Source of the DNA: JAFNAG01 sp963721405 | GTDB lineage: Bacteria > Acidobacteriota > UBA6911 | Length of the DNA stretch: 64,000 bases | Direction: 5' to 3' | NCBI GenBank assembly: GCA_963721405.1 | Contig: CAVRJA010000009.1 | Location: forward strand, 149,218-213,217 | In this document: positions 1 through 9,640 of the stretch, in pieces | How positions within the stretch are numbered: position 1 is the stretch's first letter | How the letters are laid out: every line of letters begins with the position of its first letter | Program-made: the position numbers and the translations under genes | Notes under the pieces: model-generated | Told to the model about the DNA's origin: nothing | Databases searched by the model: none | Seen by the model: the letters and a program-made list of their open reading frames with translations, nothing else

Positions 1-672
1 TTGGAGGATGCTCGATTGGAATCGGCGCTGTCCCGCGGCCTCCGACACCCGGGCGAGAAAGCGGATTTGAGTGGTTGTGGCGTCGTTGTCGATGGTCGAA
101 TCCGTCAGGCGCTTGTCGCGAGCGACTCTGGAGCGGCCGGCCGGGGTTAGGGGCACGGCCATGTCGATGTTTTTGGGCCATCCGCCGGCGCCGCGCTGGT
201 ACAGCAGAACGTTGTCCGCGACGCGCACTGCTTCCGGCGTCGCATACCACGCTGCGGGTTGCCGCATGCATTGCGGCCACGGCACGACAGGCTCGATGAC
301 TTTTTTTGCGCCCGAAGCAGTCGTGAACTTCCACGTGCGGCCGACTACCATGCCGGAGGGAGTCAGCTGGTCAACGCGCCAGTAATAGGTCGTGCCGGGC
401 AGGAGCGGGCCGGGCTCGTACTGCAGGCGTGTCATCTCTTCCCGAAACAGGGGCGCTTCCGTGGGTCCGAAAAATATCCGCTGCCTGGTCGCATCGGGTT
501 CGGGCGCCCATCGGAGGACGACATTCGAAGCATTTACCAGCCGTGCGCCATCGGCAGGCTGGGGGAGGCCCGGCCGCTCCGCTGCGCCGATCGCAGGGGA
601 CGCGATCGCGACAACGACCCACAGCAGGAGAGAGCACATCCGTGCAAACGTCCGCCTTACGAATCCGCGCAT
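1..672 (-). CDS. Pectate lyase family 10 (PelA type), 3' end outside window
   Basis: Secreted enzyme expected to cleave polygalacturonate by beta-elimination. I translated the minus strand from an ATG at 672; the frame is open to the window edge (224 codons). Residues 1-33 form a signal peptide (hydrophobic LLLWVVVAIASPAIGA). Residues about 35-115 look like a fibronectin-III-type sandwich ending near YYWRVDQLTPSG. The catalytic family starts after that: LLYQRGAGGWPKNIDM and TIDNDATTTQIRFLARV are characteristic of PelA/Pel10 lyases. The catalytic Arg/Asp residues further C-terminal are off the window. It is divergent from the alpha-galactosidase gene, which suggests plant-polysaccharide use. 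No strong ribosome site precedes this ATG, so the start is less certain than the family. Confidence 0.82.
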   Translation of the reverse strand, partial: MRGFVRRTFARMCSLLLWVVVAIASPAIGAAERPGLPQPADGARLVNASNVVLRWAPEPDATRQRIFFGPTEAPLFREEMTRLQYEPGPLLPGTTYYWRVDQLTPSGMVVGRTWKFTTASGAKKVIEPVVPWPQCMRQPAAWYATPEAVRVADNVLLYQRGAGGWPKNIDMAVPLTPAGRSRVARDKRLTDSTIDNDATTTQIRFLARVSEAAGQRRFQSSILQ

Positions 673-1167
673 GGGCAGCCCGGCTGCCGAGGAGTTCCGA
701 CTGAGTCCAGCAGTTCCAAGCTTACGTCGACGTCGATAGTCCAAATTGAGTCGCATTGGAATTCGATTATACATCTGCATCCGTGCGACAGTCATGAATC
801 GCAGCTTGAGTAATATCGGGTAAGCAGACACGGCGAAGGCGCGGGCTGTGCCCCATAAACGCTGAAAACTCGAACCGCGAAGACCGCGAAGAGCGCAAAG
901 AAGCCGATGACACCGCAACGCGGCATGAGTTCGGCAGATATCTTCGCGCTCTTTGCGGTCTTCGCGGTTCGTTTTGTTTGGTCCACGTCCAGGACCAGAC
1001 AGGACAATGATTGAGTTTCGCGACAGAAACGCCGGACGGGACCTACGATCCTGTTTCTTGATTGGACAATTGCGAGTTGCTTCTTTACGATGGACGAGTT
1101 GTTCCGGCAGATGGTTGCGCCGACGCCGGACCGCAATTTTCTAACTTCCAAAGAGGAGAGGGCTGTC
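673..1167. other. Divergent intergenic region with an inverted repeat
   Basis: Separates the pectate lyase and alpha-galactosidase genes and should hold both promoters. No open frame here resembles a protein. The only structure seen is the inverted repeat at 871-971. Confidence 0.6.
871..971. repeat. 31-bp imperfect inverted repeat, 39-bp loop
   Basis: The arm at 871-901 begins CGAACCGCGAAGACCGCG. The arm at 941-971 is its reverse complement with two mismatches. A related single copy (GGTCTTCGCGGTCTTTGCGG) lies at about 22731-22750. Short repeats rich in cgcgaag/ctttgcgg are common between genes of soil bacteria; function unknown. Confidence 0.75.
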
Positions 1168-3276
1168 ATGCGACGTCGTATCATTCCGGGGCTGATATGC
1201 ATGTGTGCAATTCTGGCGGCTGCCGGTCTCAGGGCGGGAGCGGCCCGGGCCGAAACGATCTGGCTGTCGTCGCTCGACTGGTCGAAGGCCCGAGTGACGG
1301 ACAAGGTCGCGCCGGCGATCGATAAGACCATCGATGGCAAGCCGCTGACCATCAACAAACAGGCATATGGACGGGGCATCTGCCTCAACGGCTATACCGT
1401 TCTGTATCTCCGCTTGAACGGCGGCACTGACAGGTTCTCGGCAATTCTGGGTGTGGATGACGAAAGCCTCGTGAGTGCGCAATCTCAGGCCGGGGCGGCC
1501 AATCCGGCAGCGCGCGCGGGTGCAGGCCGGGCGTCCGGCGGACGCGGGGGGCCGGTGGCGCCTGTCATGAGCGTGCGCATCCTGGCAGACGATAACAAGG
1601 TACTGTATGAAAACAACGCCATCCCTTCCGGCAGCGACGGCATACCGCTCGAAGTCGACACCAAGGGAGTCCGGCTGCTGGCAATTGTCGTCAACACAGG
1701 CGGCGGCGGACGCGGCGGGCGTGCCGCCGGCGCAGCCGCGACTCCGCACTTTGACCTTGCCGAAGCGAAGTTTGAAGTGTCGGGGGCGAGGCCCGTCGCG
1801 GTCGATATTCCCGGCGAAGCCCGCGAGCTCCTGACGCCGAAGCCCGGTCCCAAACCGAAGATCAACGGACCCGCGCTGACGGGCGTGACTGCCGGGCGGC
1901 CGGTGCTCTATAAGATTCCGGCGACGGGCTCGCGGCCCATTTCATATGCTGTCGACAAACTCCCCGAAGGGCTGAAGGTGGACACGGCGACGGGCATCAT
2001 CAGCGGCACAGTCAAGAACAGGGGGACATACGCCGTCACGCTCAGGGCGCGGAACTCGGCGGGCGAGGCCCGGAAAGAATTCAAGATCGTGGCCGAGGGC
2101 CTGCTGTCGCTCACCCCGGCGCTCGGCTGGAACAGCTGGAACGCCCGCGGCCGAAATGTCACCGAGGCGCTGGTGCGGCGGACGGCGGATGCCTTCGTGG
2201 ACAAGGGTCTCATCGACCACGGCTGGACTTACGTTTGCATCGACGACGGCTGGGAGCGCAGCCCGCGGCAGACTGACGAGCTGTTTGAAGGCCCGACACG
2301 CGACGAGAACGGCAACTTCATCCCCAACAAGAAATTTCCCGACATGAAGGCGCTCGGGGATTTCATTCACGGCAAGGGGCTCAAGTTCGGCATTTACAGC
2401 AGCCCCGGCCCGACCACATGCCAGGGTCTCGAGGCCAGCTTCCAGCACGAGGAAAAGGATGTCGCTCAGTGGTCCTCGTGGGGCGTGGATTACCTTAAGT
2501 ACGACTGGTGCAGCTATCGCGCGGAGGCTCCCGGCCCGGAAGGACTGAAGAAGCCGTATCAGCTGATGAGGGCATTGCTTGACAAGGCGCCGCGGGACAT
2601 CGTCTACAGCATCTGCCAGTACGGCAACGGCAACGTCTGGGAATGGGGCGCCGAACCCGGCATTCGCGGCAATTCCTGGCGCACGACCGGCGACATCCGC
2701 GACAACTGGCCGCAAACGATGCAGATCGGCTTCAATCCACGCTGGTCGGAAATCGATATCGGCCAGTATGGCGGGCCCGGCCACTGGAACGATGTGGACA
2801 TGCTCGTCATCGGCGTCGTCGGCTGGAGCTACGAGCCGCAGCATGAGTCGAAATTGTCGCCTGCTGAACAGCTCAGCCACATTTCGCTCTGGGCGCTCCA
2901 CGCCGCGCCGCTGATCCTGGGTTGCGACCTGGCGCAGGCCGATGACTTCACGATCGGACTGTTGACCAACGACGAGGTGCTCGCGATTGACCAGGACCCG
3001 ATGGGGAGGGGCGCCAAAGCCGTCTACAAGGCGCCGGAGAGCAACCTGCAGGTCTGGGCGCGGCCGCTGGCCGATGGCACGAAGGCCGTGGGACTCTTCA
3101 ATCTCGAAGAGCTGCCGATGCGGGTGACCGCCCGGTGGTCCGACATGGGCATTTCCGGCAGGCAGACGGTGCGTGACGTGTGGCGGCAAAAAGACCTGGG
3201 CAGTTTCAGCGGCGAATATTCAGCAGAAATTCCCCGTCACGGCTGCGTGCTGCTCAAGATCTCCCCGGCGAAGTGA
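1168..3276 (+). CDS. Alpha-galactosidase, GH27, with NPCBM and putative Ig domains
   Basis: Exported retaining alpha-galactosidase, 702 residues, releasing galactose from plant oligo- or polysaccharides. I chose the ATG at 1168 because aagaggagag lies just upstream and it opens a clean signal peptide (to about ARA at residue 29). Residues about 30-190 form an NPCBM carbohydrate-binding domain with a Gly/Arg/Ala-rich insert. Residues 230-315 match the putative-Ig fold (KLPEGLKVDTATGIISGTV). The barrel runs from about 320, starting LTPALGWNSWN. The nucleophile is the Asp of YLKYDWC (about 446) and the acid/base the Asp of GHWNDVDML (about 542). A C-terminal beta domain closes the protein. The last 23 nt overlap the convergent TerB-like gene. 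Confidence 0.93.
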   Translation: MRRRIIPGLICMCAILAAAGLRAGAARAETIWLSSLDWSKARVTDKVAPAIDKTIDGKPLTINKQAYGRGICLNGYTVLYLRLNGGTDRFSAILGVDDESLVSAQSQAGAANPAARAGAGRASGGRGGPVAPVMSVRILADDNKVLYENNAIPSGSDGIPLEVDTKGVRLLAIVVNTGGGGRGGRAAGAAATPHFDLAEAKFEVSGARPVAVDIPGEARELLTPKPGPKPKINGPALTGVTAGRPVLYKIPATGSRPISYAVDKLPEGLKVDTATGIISGTVKNRGTYAVTLRARNSAGEARKEFKIVAEGLLSLTPALGWNSWNARGRNVTEALVRRTADAFVDKGLIDHGWTYVCIDDGWERSPRQTDELFEGPTRDENGNFIPNKKFPDMKALGDFIHGKGLKFGIYSSPGPTTCQGLEASFQHEEKDVAQWSSWGVDYLKYDWCSYRAEAPGPEGLKKPYQLMRALLDKAPRDIVYSICQYGNGNVWEWGAEPGIRGNSWRTTGDIRDNWPQTMQIGFNPRWSEIDIGQYGGPGHWNDVDMLVIGVVGWSYEPQHESKLSPAEQLSHISLWALHAAPLILGCDLAQADDFTIGLLTNDEVLAIDQDPMGRGAKAVYKAPESNLQVWARPLADGTKAVGLFNLEELPMRVTARWSDMGISGRQTVRDVWRQKDLGSFSGEYSAEIPRHGCVLLKISPAK

Positions 3277-3667
3277 GGTCAGGCTTGCCGGGAGACGCCT
3301 TGCTTTCCTGGCAGCGCTTGATCTCGTTCCCCAGCCACGCGTCCGGGATGCCGTTTGCGCCGCCGATCGCCCGGAGCCACGCGTACTCCCGTGGCGTTAC
3401 CTTGTCATCGACGAGTGCCAGGCGGATCCCGTCGCGAAGAAAGCGCTCCGCCGTTTCGCGATCCGAAAATCTGATGGGCTCTTCGCTCAGGTGCCGGTTT
3501 TTCAGCGCATCATCGATCGCGGACTCGCAGAAGCGGCGGTCGAAATCGAGCATCATGCCCAACTGGATCGCCAGCTCGCGCTCTCGCGGATCGATTTCCC
3601 GGTCACGCCGCGCGAGAATGAGCAGTCCGCGGTAATAGTTGCCTTTGTCGGTCAGGGATACGCTCAT
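3254..3667 (-). CDS. TerB-like small protein (hypothetical)
   Basis: A 137-residue soluble, mostly helical protein with no signal peptide. The pattern LARRDREIDPRERELAIQLG followed by LALVDDKVTPREYAWLRAI resembles the repeated acidic helix pairs of TerB/DjlA-N-like domains, whose biochemical role is poorly defined. The C-terminus is tail to tail with the alpha-galactosidase gene and overlaps it by 23 nt. No clear ribosome site is visible. Family assignment rests on pattern only. Confidence 0.6.
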   Translation of the reverse strand: MSVSLTDKGNYYRGLLILARRDREIDPRERELAIQLGMMLDFDRRFCESAIDDALKNRHLSEEPIRFSDRETAERFLRDGIRLALVDDKVTPREYAWLRAIGGANGIPDAWLGNEIKRCQESKASPGKPDLTSPGRS

Positions 3668-3870
3668 CGGTTACGATTTCTCCCCGCCACGAAAAGTGCC
3701 TCCTGTGGCTGTGCGGGTCGTGTCAAAGGATCAAGAAAAGTCCTCTCGGCAGAAAGTATTCTGCGGCCGGCAGGGCCGCCAGGCTGGGGGAGTAAACTCG
3801 AGCCGGATTCGTGGCGCCCGGAGGACATCGCGAGTATTCTACTTGAGAGCCACAAGTTTTCCAAACGGGT

Positions 3871-3950
3871 GTGCTCCCGGCCTTTCAAGGCCGGGCTACA
3901 ATCAAACCGCCGCTACGCGGCTTCCAACGGTGTTTTGGTTTCATAAGCGA
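3871..3950. repeat. GC hairpin module, copy A
   Basis: Contains the hairpin CCCGGCCTTTCAAGGCCGGG followed by CCGCCGCTACGCGGC. The reverse complement lies at 27985-28070, and a related copy at 28249-28300. It abuts the 71-bp element at 3961-4031, as its partner does. Confidence 0.8.
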
Positions 3951-3960
3951 GAGGAGTAGG

Positions 3961-4031
3961 CCCTTAACGCTTCAATGTCCGACAGTTGAGGACATCCCAT
4001 AATCCTTTTCATGAATCATCCACGTTAAGGG
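3961..4031. repeat. 71-bp hairpin element, copy A
   Basis: Bounded by terminal inverted repeats CCCTTAACG / CGTTAAGGG. The interior carries a conserved stem, TGTCC-N8-GGACA. Copy B (27909-27979) is the same length in reverse orientation and most positions match; copy C is at 13769-13839. Confidence 0.8.
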
Positions 4032-4337
4032 TGCTCGTACGTTCCCGGCTGCTGTCACGGCAGCGCGCGGATGGCTGGGATCGACCGGTCTGGCCGTAGC
4101 GATCGCACGGCTGACGGGCGCCGGCGGGGCGATGCAATCGGACGCTTGCGATTCCCGTCTGCCGGAAGGCGCCGTTCGGTTTCCCCGTCTTGGAACCCGC
4201 GGGAAAAATGTGATTGACTCAGCGCCTCGAGTCTGATCAGATTATTTTCGCCTGAGGGTAATCGCATTTGTCTCGCGAAGGGCGAACAAAAGAGTTGCTT
4301 GGCCCCGGCAATGACCCCAGAAATGGGATGAATCGGC

Positions 4338-4353
4338 TGGCACGCGACGTGCC
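4338..4353 (+). promoter_or_regulatory. Palindrome / sigma54-like site upstream of the TonB receptor
   Basis: TGGCACgcgacGTGC matches the -24/-12 pattern at GG and GC with correct spacing but lacks one T. The same bases form the palindrome GGCACG-cga-CGTGCC, so an operator is equally possible. It lies about 165 nt upstream of the start codon. Confidence 0.25.
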
Positions 4354-4515
4354 GGCAATCTGATAGAAACTCACTTGAATCACCGTTGATTCACTTTGGA
4401 ATCCCTGGCCTGATCGAGCGTCCAATGGACAGTGCTGGAAGAGATGTCTTCCCAGCATGTGCGAGTGTCGTTGGGAGCCGCAGTTTCTGCCGGTTTGAGT
4501 CCTAAGGAGATCAAT

Positions 4516-7500
4516 ATGATTAGAAATGTGCGCTGGAGCATCTTTTTGCTGGCCCTGCTGGTGGTGACAGCGGCGCCAGGTTTGGCTCAGACAAGCACAT
4601 CACGCATCAGCGGGACTGTCACCGATCCATCGGGGGCCATTGTCCCGGGTGCGACCGTGACTGCGATCAACGAGGCGACCGGGGTAGCGCTTACCCAAGT
4701 TTCGAGCGAGGGCGGCCTGTTTTCCTTCCCGTCCCTGTCCCCGGGTCTCTATACCATCAAAGTCGAACTCGCGGGTTTCAAGACCGCCGAGAACAAGGGC
4801 AATGTGCTCGAGATCAACACACCTCTCATCGTGAATGTGCGTCTGCAGGTGGGAGGCGCAAATGAGATCGTGAGTGTGACCGGCGACTATCAGAAGCTGG
4901 AAACAACCAACGCCAAGATGGGCAATACCATCGAGCAGAAGGCGATCGAGTCTCTTCCGCTCAACGGTCGGAATCCCCTTTCTCTGCTGACGCTGGAACC
5001 GGGCGTCGTACAGCGTTCTTACGGCGGCGCCGGGGCAGGCATGCACGTCAATGGCTCCCGGGACCGGGCTTTCAATGTGACTATTGACGGCATCGACGCC
5101 AACGAATCGAGTGTTCCCAACCCGATGTCGAACGTGTATCGTCTCAATCCCGACAACGTCCAGGAGTTCCGGACCGTCACCTCCAATGCAACCGCGGAGG
5201 AAGGGCGCAACAGCGGGGCCAACATCTCGATTGCCACCCGCTCGGGCACCAATGATTTTCACGGCCGGGTTTTCGAATTCTTCCGGAACACGGCGCTGAA
5301 TTCGAACGAGTTCTATACCAATGCCATAGCCGACCCGGATCCGGTGACGGGCAAAGCCCCCAGGCCGGATATCAAGATGAACCAGTTCGGCGCCGAGGTC
5401 GGCGGCCCGATCTTCAAGAACAAGACGTTTTTCTTTGCCAGCTATCAGAATCAGCGCATCAAAACCACACAGCCCATCGATCAGACGTACGGGGCGCCGG
5501 CGCTCTACAGCCCCACGCTGATGTCAGGGATCTACCGTTATTGGATTGCGGATCCCACCACCCCGTTTGTCTTTGGAGGCCAGACGATCAGGCAGAATTC
5601 TCCGCTTCTGGTCGACCCTAAGTCGGGCGAACTGAAGTCAGGCATACCGGTTTGCAGCAGCTCGATTCTCACAAATTGCGTGGCGAACTACAACATCTAC
5701 GCTAGCGACCCCAAGGGGATCGGCGCCGATCCGAAATTGGCGGCGATATTCAAGACCTTCCCCACGCCGAACAATTACAGTGCCTCCGGGGATGGTCTGA
5801 ACACGGCTACTTATTACTGGAACGCGCCGGCGGATTTCAAGGGTCCGAACGTTTTGTTCCGCGTGGACCACACCTTCAACGAGAACAACCACGTGTTTGC
5901 CCGGTACATGTTCGCCGATTACAACACTCTCAAGGGCGATCCGCTCAATGGGCGCCCGATGGTGTACCCTGGATTTCCCCCGCTGGGTGAAGTATTTCGA
6001 AGAACTCAGGGCCTGGCCGCTAGCTGGAGGCGGGTGATCTCCACCAACATGGTGAACGAATTCACCATGGGCTTCAGCCGGTTCGTCTACCTGTTCACAC
6101 AGGGCGAGGCCAATCCAACCTGGCCGGATGTCGCGCCGTTTGCGTTCGCCAACCTTACCTACCCGTATTTGAATACTCCTAGGACTTTCCGGGCTGTGAC
6201 AACACCCCAGTTCATCGACAATTTCAGCATAATCCACGGCAAGCATGTGCTGGAATTCGGCGCTAACATCCGACTGTACGAACACAATGACGAGCGTGGG
6301 CAGCCGGGCGGAATCAATGTCACGCCGAGCATGAGTTTCTCCGGCTCAACTCGCACTCCTCCCGGGTTCGTTACGCCGACCGTGGGTTCCACCACCAAAG
6401 CCGGCATTAACAGCACCGACAATTCGAGACTGCTTGGGGCCATCAATGATTTGACCGGCATTCCCGCTCGACTGTCGCAGAATTTCCTGGGTGATTTGAA
6501 CAGCGACACCTTTTTGCCTTACAAGACGGGGAACTCGGTGACCATGTGGGCGGAAGGTCATCGTCTCAAACAGTTCAACTTCTTCTTCCAGGATGAATGG
6601 AAGCTCCGGCCCAGCCTCACCTTGAACTATGGCGTGCGCTGGGAAATCAACAAGGCGCCCACCGAGGCGGGCGGCCGGGTTTACCTGCCCGACAAGCCCA
6701 TCGACGGTTCGCAGGGACCGGTCACGTTCGTCCACGCGGACGCCTGGTTGAAGACCAATAATCTCAGAGCGGTGGCGCCGCGAGTGGCGATTGCCTGGAG
6801 CCCGTTCGGCAGTCAGAAGACGGTCATCCGGACCGGGTACGGGATCTACTTCGACCCGCTGAACTCATTCATGGTCACTGCCGTGGCCGGAAAGATCCCC
6901 GGCCTCGTCACCAGCTGCTCATCCACGATCGGCGGCTCCACGACCCCCGGCTGTGTTGCGGCGCCGGACTTGCGCATCAACCAGGGCTTCCCCTACGAGC
7001 TGGATCCCCCGACCGTGAAGCCGAGCTCATACCTTACACCCACGGCGCAACTCTACAGTAACGCGCCGTCGATGACGTCCGTAGATCCTTACATGGGACT
7101 TCCCACCGTTCACCAATGGAATTTGAGTGTTCAGCGGGAGCTGCCGGGAGGCTTCGTGGCCCAGGCCGCTTACGTCGGCCACCGCGGGACGCACCTGATG
7201 CGGCTTTACAATATCAACCAGATCGACGCGGATCCGGTCATTCCCTCGTTTCGGATCATGCAGGCGAACTACAATGCCGGCTGCCGGCCTGACGGCACCG
7301 GATGTCCGGCGGGTGTGACCGGGACGCCGGTACCGATCGTGGCGAACGGCTCGATCCCGGCATCGTTGGTCAGCACAATCATCAACAGCAGCACCACCAT
7401 CGGATATCTGCCCCAGAACAACGTAGGCCTGTTTGCCCAGCGCATCGAGCAGAACACGCTGAACCTCAATCTTCGCCCGAACCAGCAGTTCAGCACCGTT

Positions 7501-8343
7501 TCTTACATTGACTCGGGCGGAGATTCTTATTATCACGCGCTCCAGACGACACTGCGCAAGCGGTTTGATCGCGGGCTGCTCCTCGGACTGTCCTATACCT
7601 TCGGGAAGTCCATCGATGACCAGTCGATCGACCCGGTCGGCGCATCCTCCGGAGGCGGATTCAGCACGACCGCTTCACGCTATGCCGTCGACATCCGCGA
7701 CTGGCGAGCCGAGCGAGGCCGGTCCGACTTTGACCGCACTCACGTTGTCTCCGTGACTGCGGTCTGGGAGCTTCCCGTGGGCCGGGGAAAATTGCTCGGC
7801 AGCAGTTTCAAGGGTCCCCTCAATGCCATCGTCGGTGGCTGGACGCTCAACGGCATCTCGACGTATCAGACGGGGGAGCCCTTCAGCGTCATGAGCGGTG
7901 TATACACAGCCAGCAACGGCCACACATCGCGAGCCGCACTGGTTGGCGCCATGCCTGAAATGAAGTTACAACAGCTTCCAGGAATTGCAGGTCCTTCCTT
8001 TTTCGCGGATAGCAGCGCCTTCCAGTTTCCCGAGCTCGGTTCGACTGGGATGGGCAGGAATCTCTTCACCGCTCAGGCCTACTACAACCTCGATCTGGGA
8101 ATTACGAAGAATTTCAAACTGACGGAGCGCGTCAATATGGACTTCCGCATGGAGATGTTCAACGCGCTCAATCACCCGAATTTCGACAATCCTCGCGACG
8201 CGTCCACCGGTTCGCCGGTCTTTACATCCGGGTTGTTTGCGCAAGCCTGCTGCTCGACCGTCGCGCCGCCCAGCACCCAGACCGTGATCCAGACGGGTGA
8301 ATCTGGCCGGATCATCCAGTTTGGGCTCAAGGTTTCGTTCTAA
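4516..8343 (+). CDS. TonB-dependent receptor with carboxypeptidase-regulatory N-domain
   Basis: Outer-membrane receptor, 1275 residues, expected to import a ligand driven by TonB. The ATG at 4516 follows taaggaga and opens a signal peptide ending near PGLAQ. Residues 30-115 are a carboxypeptidase-regulatory-like sandwich (ISGTVTDPSGAIVPGATVTA). A plug follows (IESLPLNGRNPLSLLTLEPG; NVTIDGIDANESSVPN), then a long barrel ending in RIIQFGLKVSF with the usual terminal Phe. This architecture is strongly expanded in Acidobacteriota and usually annotated without a substrate. A rho-independent terminator follows the stop. The neighbouring pectate lyase and galactosidase genes make an oligosaccharide ligand plausible, but that is inference. 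Confidence 0.92.
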   Translation: MIRNVRWSIFLLALLVVTAAPGLAQTSTSRISGTVTDPSGAIVPGATVTAINEATGVALTQVSSEGGLFSFPSLSPGLYTIKVELAGFKTAENKGNVLEINTPLIVNVRLQVGGANEIVSVTGDYQKLETTNAKMGNTIEQKAIESLPLNGRNPLSLLTLEPGVVQRSYGGAGAGMHVNGSRDRAFNVTIDGIDANESSVPNPMSNVYRLNPDNVQEFRTVTSNATAEEGRNSGANISIATRSGTNDFHGRVFEFFRNTALNSNEFYTNAIADPDPVTGKAPRPDIKMNQFGAEVGGPIFKNKTFFFASYQNQRIKTTQPIDQTYGAPALYSPTLMSGIYRYWIADPTTPFVFGGQTIRQNSPLLVDPKSGELKSGIPVCSSSILTNCVANYNIYASDPKGIGADPKLAAIFKTFPTPNNYSASGDGLNTATYYWNAPADFKGPNVLFRVDHTFNENNHVFARYMFADYNTLKGDPLNGRPMVYPGFPPLGEVFRRTQGLAASWRRVISTNMVNEFTMGFSRFVYLFTQGEANPTWPDVAPFAFANLTYPYLNTPRTFRAVTTPQFIDNFSIIHGKHVLEFGANIRLYEHNDERGQPGGINVTPSMSFSGSTRTPPGFVTPTVGSTTKAGINSTDNSRLLGAINDLTGIPARLSQNFLGDLNSDTFLPYKTGNSVTMWAEGHRLKQFNFFFQDEWKLRPSLTLNYGVRWEINKAPTEAGGRVYLPDKPIDGSQGPVTFVHADAWLKTNNLRAVAPRVAIAWSPFGSQKTVIRTGYGIYFDPLNSFMVTAVAGKIPGLVTSCSSTIGGSTTPGCVAAPDLRINQGFPYELDPPTVKPSSYLTPTAQLYSNAPSMTSVDPYMGLPTVHQWNLSVQRELPGGFVAQAAYVGHRGTHLMRLYNINQIDADPVIPSFRIMQANYNAGCRPDGTGCPAGVTGTPVPIVANGSIPASLVSTIINSSTTIGYLPQNNVGLFAQRIEQNTLNLNLRPNQQFSTVSYIDSGGDSYYHALQTTLRKRFDRGLLLGLSYTFGKSIDDQSIDPVGASSGGGFSTTASRYAVDIRDWRAERGRSDFDRTHVVSVTAVWELPVGRGKLLGSSFKGPLNAIVGGWTLNGISTYQTGEPFSVMSGVYTASNGHTSRAALVGAMPEMKLQQLPGIAGPSFFADSSAFQFPELGSTGMGRNLFTAQAYYNLDLGITKNFKLTERVNMDFRMEMFNALNHPNFDNPRDASTGSPVFTSGLFAQACCSTVAPPSTQTVIQTGESGRIIQFGLKVSF

Positions 8344-8364
8344 CCCGGCGCGGTTCCCGTTAAC

Positions 8365-8405
8365 AACGCCCCGTGCCCGCCCCCGCGGACCGGGGCGTTT
8401 TTTTG
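8365..8405 (+). terminator. Rho-independent terminator of the TonB receptor gene
   Basis: A 9-bp stem AACGCCCCG / CGGGGCGTT (8365-8373 and 8391-8399) is followed directly by a run of T. It lies 22 nt after the stop codon. Confidence 0.85.
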
Positions 8406-8502
8406 TCCAGACGGTTCCGCCGCCACAGGAAAAGGCAGCCACGGATTTCACGGATACACCTTCCAGGTCACGTCGGTGGCCACGGCTGTCCCGGGAAGTT
8501 CT

Positions 8503-8540
8503 CCTGACTTGTGACTTCTGACTCCTGACTTCCGGCTCCT
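8503..8540. repeat. Short direct repeat, gactcctgact type
   Basis: Degenerate tandem copies of a ctcctgactt-like unit. The same unit is better preserved at 18044-18101. Function unknown. Confidence 0.5.
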
Positions 8541-8545
8541 ATTCT

Positions 8546-9640
8546 CTAGCGCCCGAAATATAAGTCAGCAACCTTGAGTGCAAGCGCCGCTGGATTTACG
8601 TCACTCCGGTTGCATAGGATGACGACCGTCAGCCGGTCGTCCGGAAAGCGCTGGATGGCGGTTCGGAAGCCAATGGTCTCGCCATAGTGCCACATCCGAG
8701 CGTGCGCGCGATAGGAATTGAGGAACCAGCCGAAGCCGTACGCTGCCGGGGAACCATCGGGTTCCACGGGGGGGCGGGCCGGGACCGTGACCGGAGTGGA
8801 CCAGACCTGCGTCTCGGATTTGCGCAATAGCGCATGCTCCCGGAGCGCCCGGTCCCATTTCGCCAGGTCCGCCACCGACGAATACACGCCGCCGTCTCCG
8901 AGCGTGGCCGAGGTCGAGCTCTGGTCCGTTTCCTGCCAGGTTTCCTTGATCCGGCTATGGCCGAACGCCCGGTCCAGTATTGCATTCTTGCCCTTTTGAA
9001 AAGCGACGGTCTGACTCATCTTCAAAGGGGAGAAGATGCGTTCCCTGAGGAACTCCGCGAACGGCCTGCCAGAAACGCGCGCGGCGATTTCGCCGAGCAA
9101 TACATATCCGGAGTTGCTGTAGTCCCACTGCGACCCCGGAATAAACCTGGTCGTCGCCTGGCGCTTCAGCAGCTCTAGAACTTCCGCATCCTGGATCTGG
9201 TCCTCTGATGAATAATTTCTGGCCATGAGGCCCTCATAATCCTGCAGGCCCGACGTGTGATTGAGCAGGTTCCGGACCGTGATGCTCTTTCCGTATTCGG
9301 GGAAATCGGGGAAAACATCGGGCAAGCGGGTGTCGTAGCTTAATTTGCCGTCATGGACCAGAAGCATGATCGCCATCGCCGTGAACTGCTTCGACACGGA
9401 TGCCAACCGGAAATTGGTGTGTTCGTCTATCCGGTGAAGCGTCCGGAGGTCCGTCACGCCATAGCCCCGCTGGAAAACTGTCTGCCCATCCACCAGAACA
9501 AGGACAGCGGCTCCAGGAGCGTTCAGCGTCTCCAGGCCGGCGAACAGGCTGCCGATCCGATTTGCATTCACCTGATAATCCGCGGAGCCTCCGGAAGAGA
9601 GGATGAGAGAACATAGGAATAGGCAGATTGTCTTCACCAT
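8546..9640 (-). CDS. Serine beta-lactamase family hydrolase (class C/esterase fold)
   Basis: Exported serine hydrolase of 364 residues; this superfamily covers class C beta-lactamases, DD-peptidases and esterases. A signal peptide ends near SSGGSA. The catalytic triad motifs are present: S81-V-S-K84, Y174-S-N, and H318-Y-G in place of KTG. The H-x-G form is more typical of esterase or peptidase members than of true beta-lactamases, so antibiotic resistance should not be assumed. GGAGG sits five bases before the ATG. It is convergent with the TonB receptor gene and codirectional with the CocE-like gene upstream, about 240 nt apart. Confidence 0.9.
   Translation of the reverse strand: MVKTICLFLCSLILSSGGSADYQVNANRIGSLFAGLETLNAPGAAVLVLVDGQTVFQRGYGVTDLRTLHRIDEHTNFRLASVSKQFTAMAIMLLVHDGKLSYDTRLPDVFPDFPEYGKSITVRNLLNHTSGLQDYEGLMARNYSSEDQIQDAEVLELLKRQATTRFIPGSQWDYSNSGYVLLGEIAARVSGRPFAEFLRERIFSPLKMSQTVAFQKGKNAILDRAFGHSRIKETWQETDQSSTSATLGDGGVYSSVADLAKWDRALREHALLRKSETQVWSTPVTVPARPPVEPDGSPAAYGFGWFLNSYRAHARMWHYGETIGFRTAIQRFPDDRLTVVILCNRSDVNPAALALKVADLYFGR

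Larger units (their letters stand above)
3668..4515. other. Intergenic region with repeats, leader of the TonB receptor
   Basis: Holds a compound repeat (3871-4031) and then about 480 nt upstream of the receptor. The latter has a perfect TCTGATCAGA palindrome at 4232-4241 and a GGCACG-cga-CGTGCC palindrome at 4339-4353. No coding sequence recognised. Confidence 0.6.

Noticed and set aside
1942..3189. A 415-codon minus-strand frame opposite the alpha-galactosidase gene
   Set aside because: The plus strand has catalytic motifs and signal peptide; the antisense product has no recognisable domain.
8546..9640. Annotation as an antibiotic-resistance beta-lactamase
   Set aside because: The third motif is HYG rather than KTG and the neighbourhood is catabolic; an esterase or peptidase role is at least as likely.
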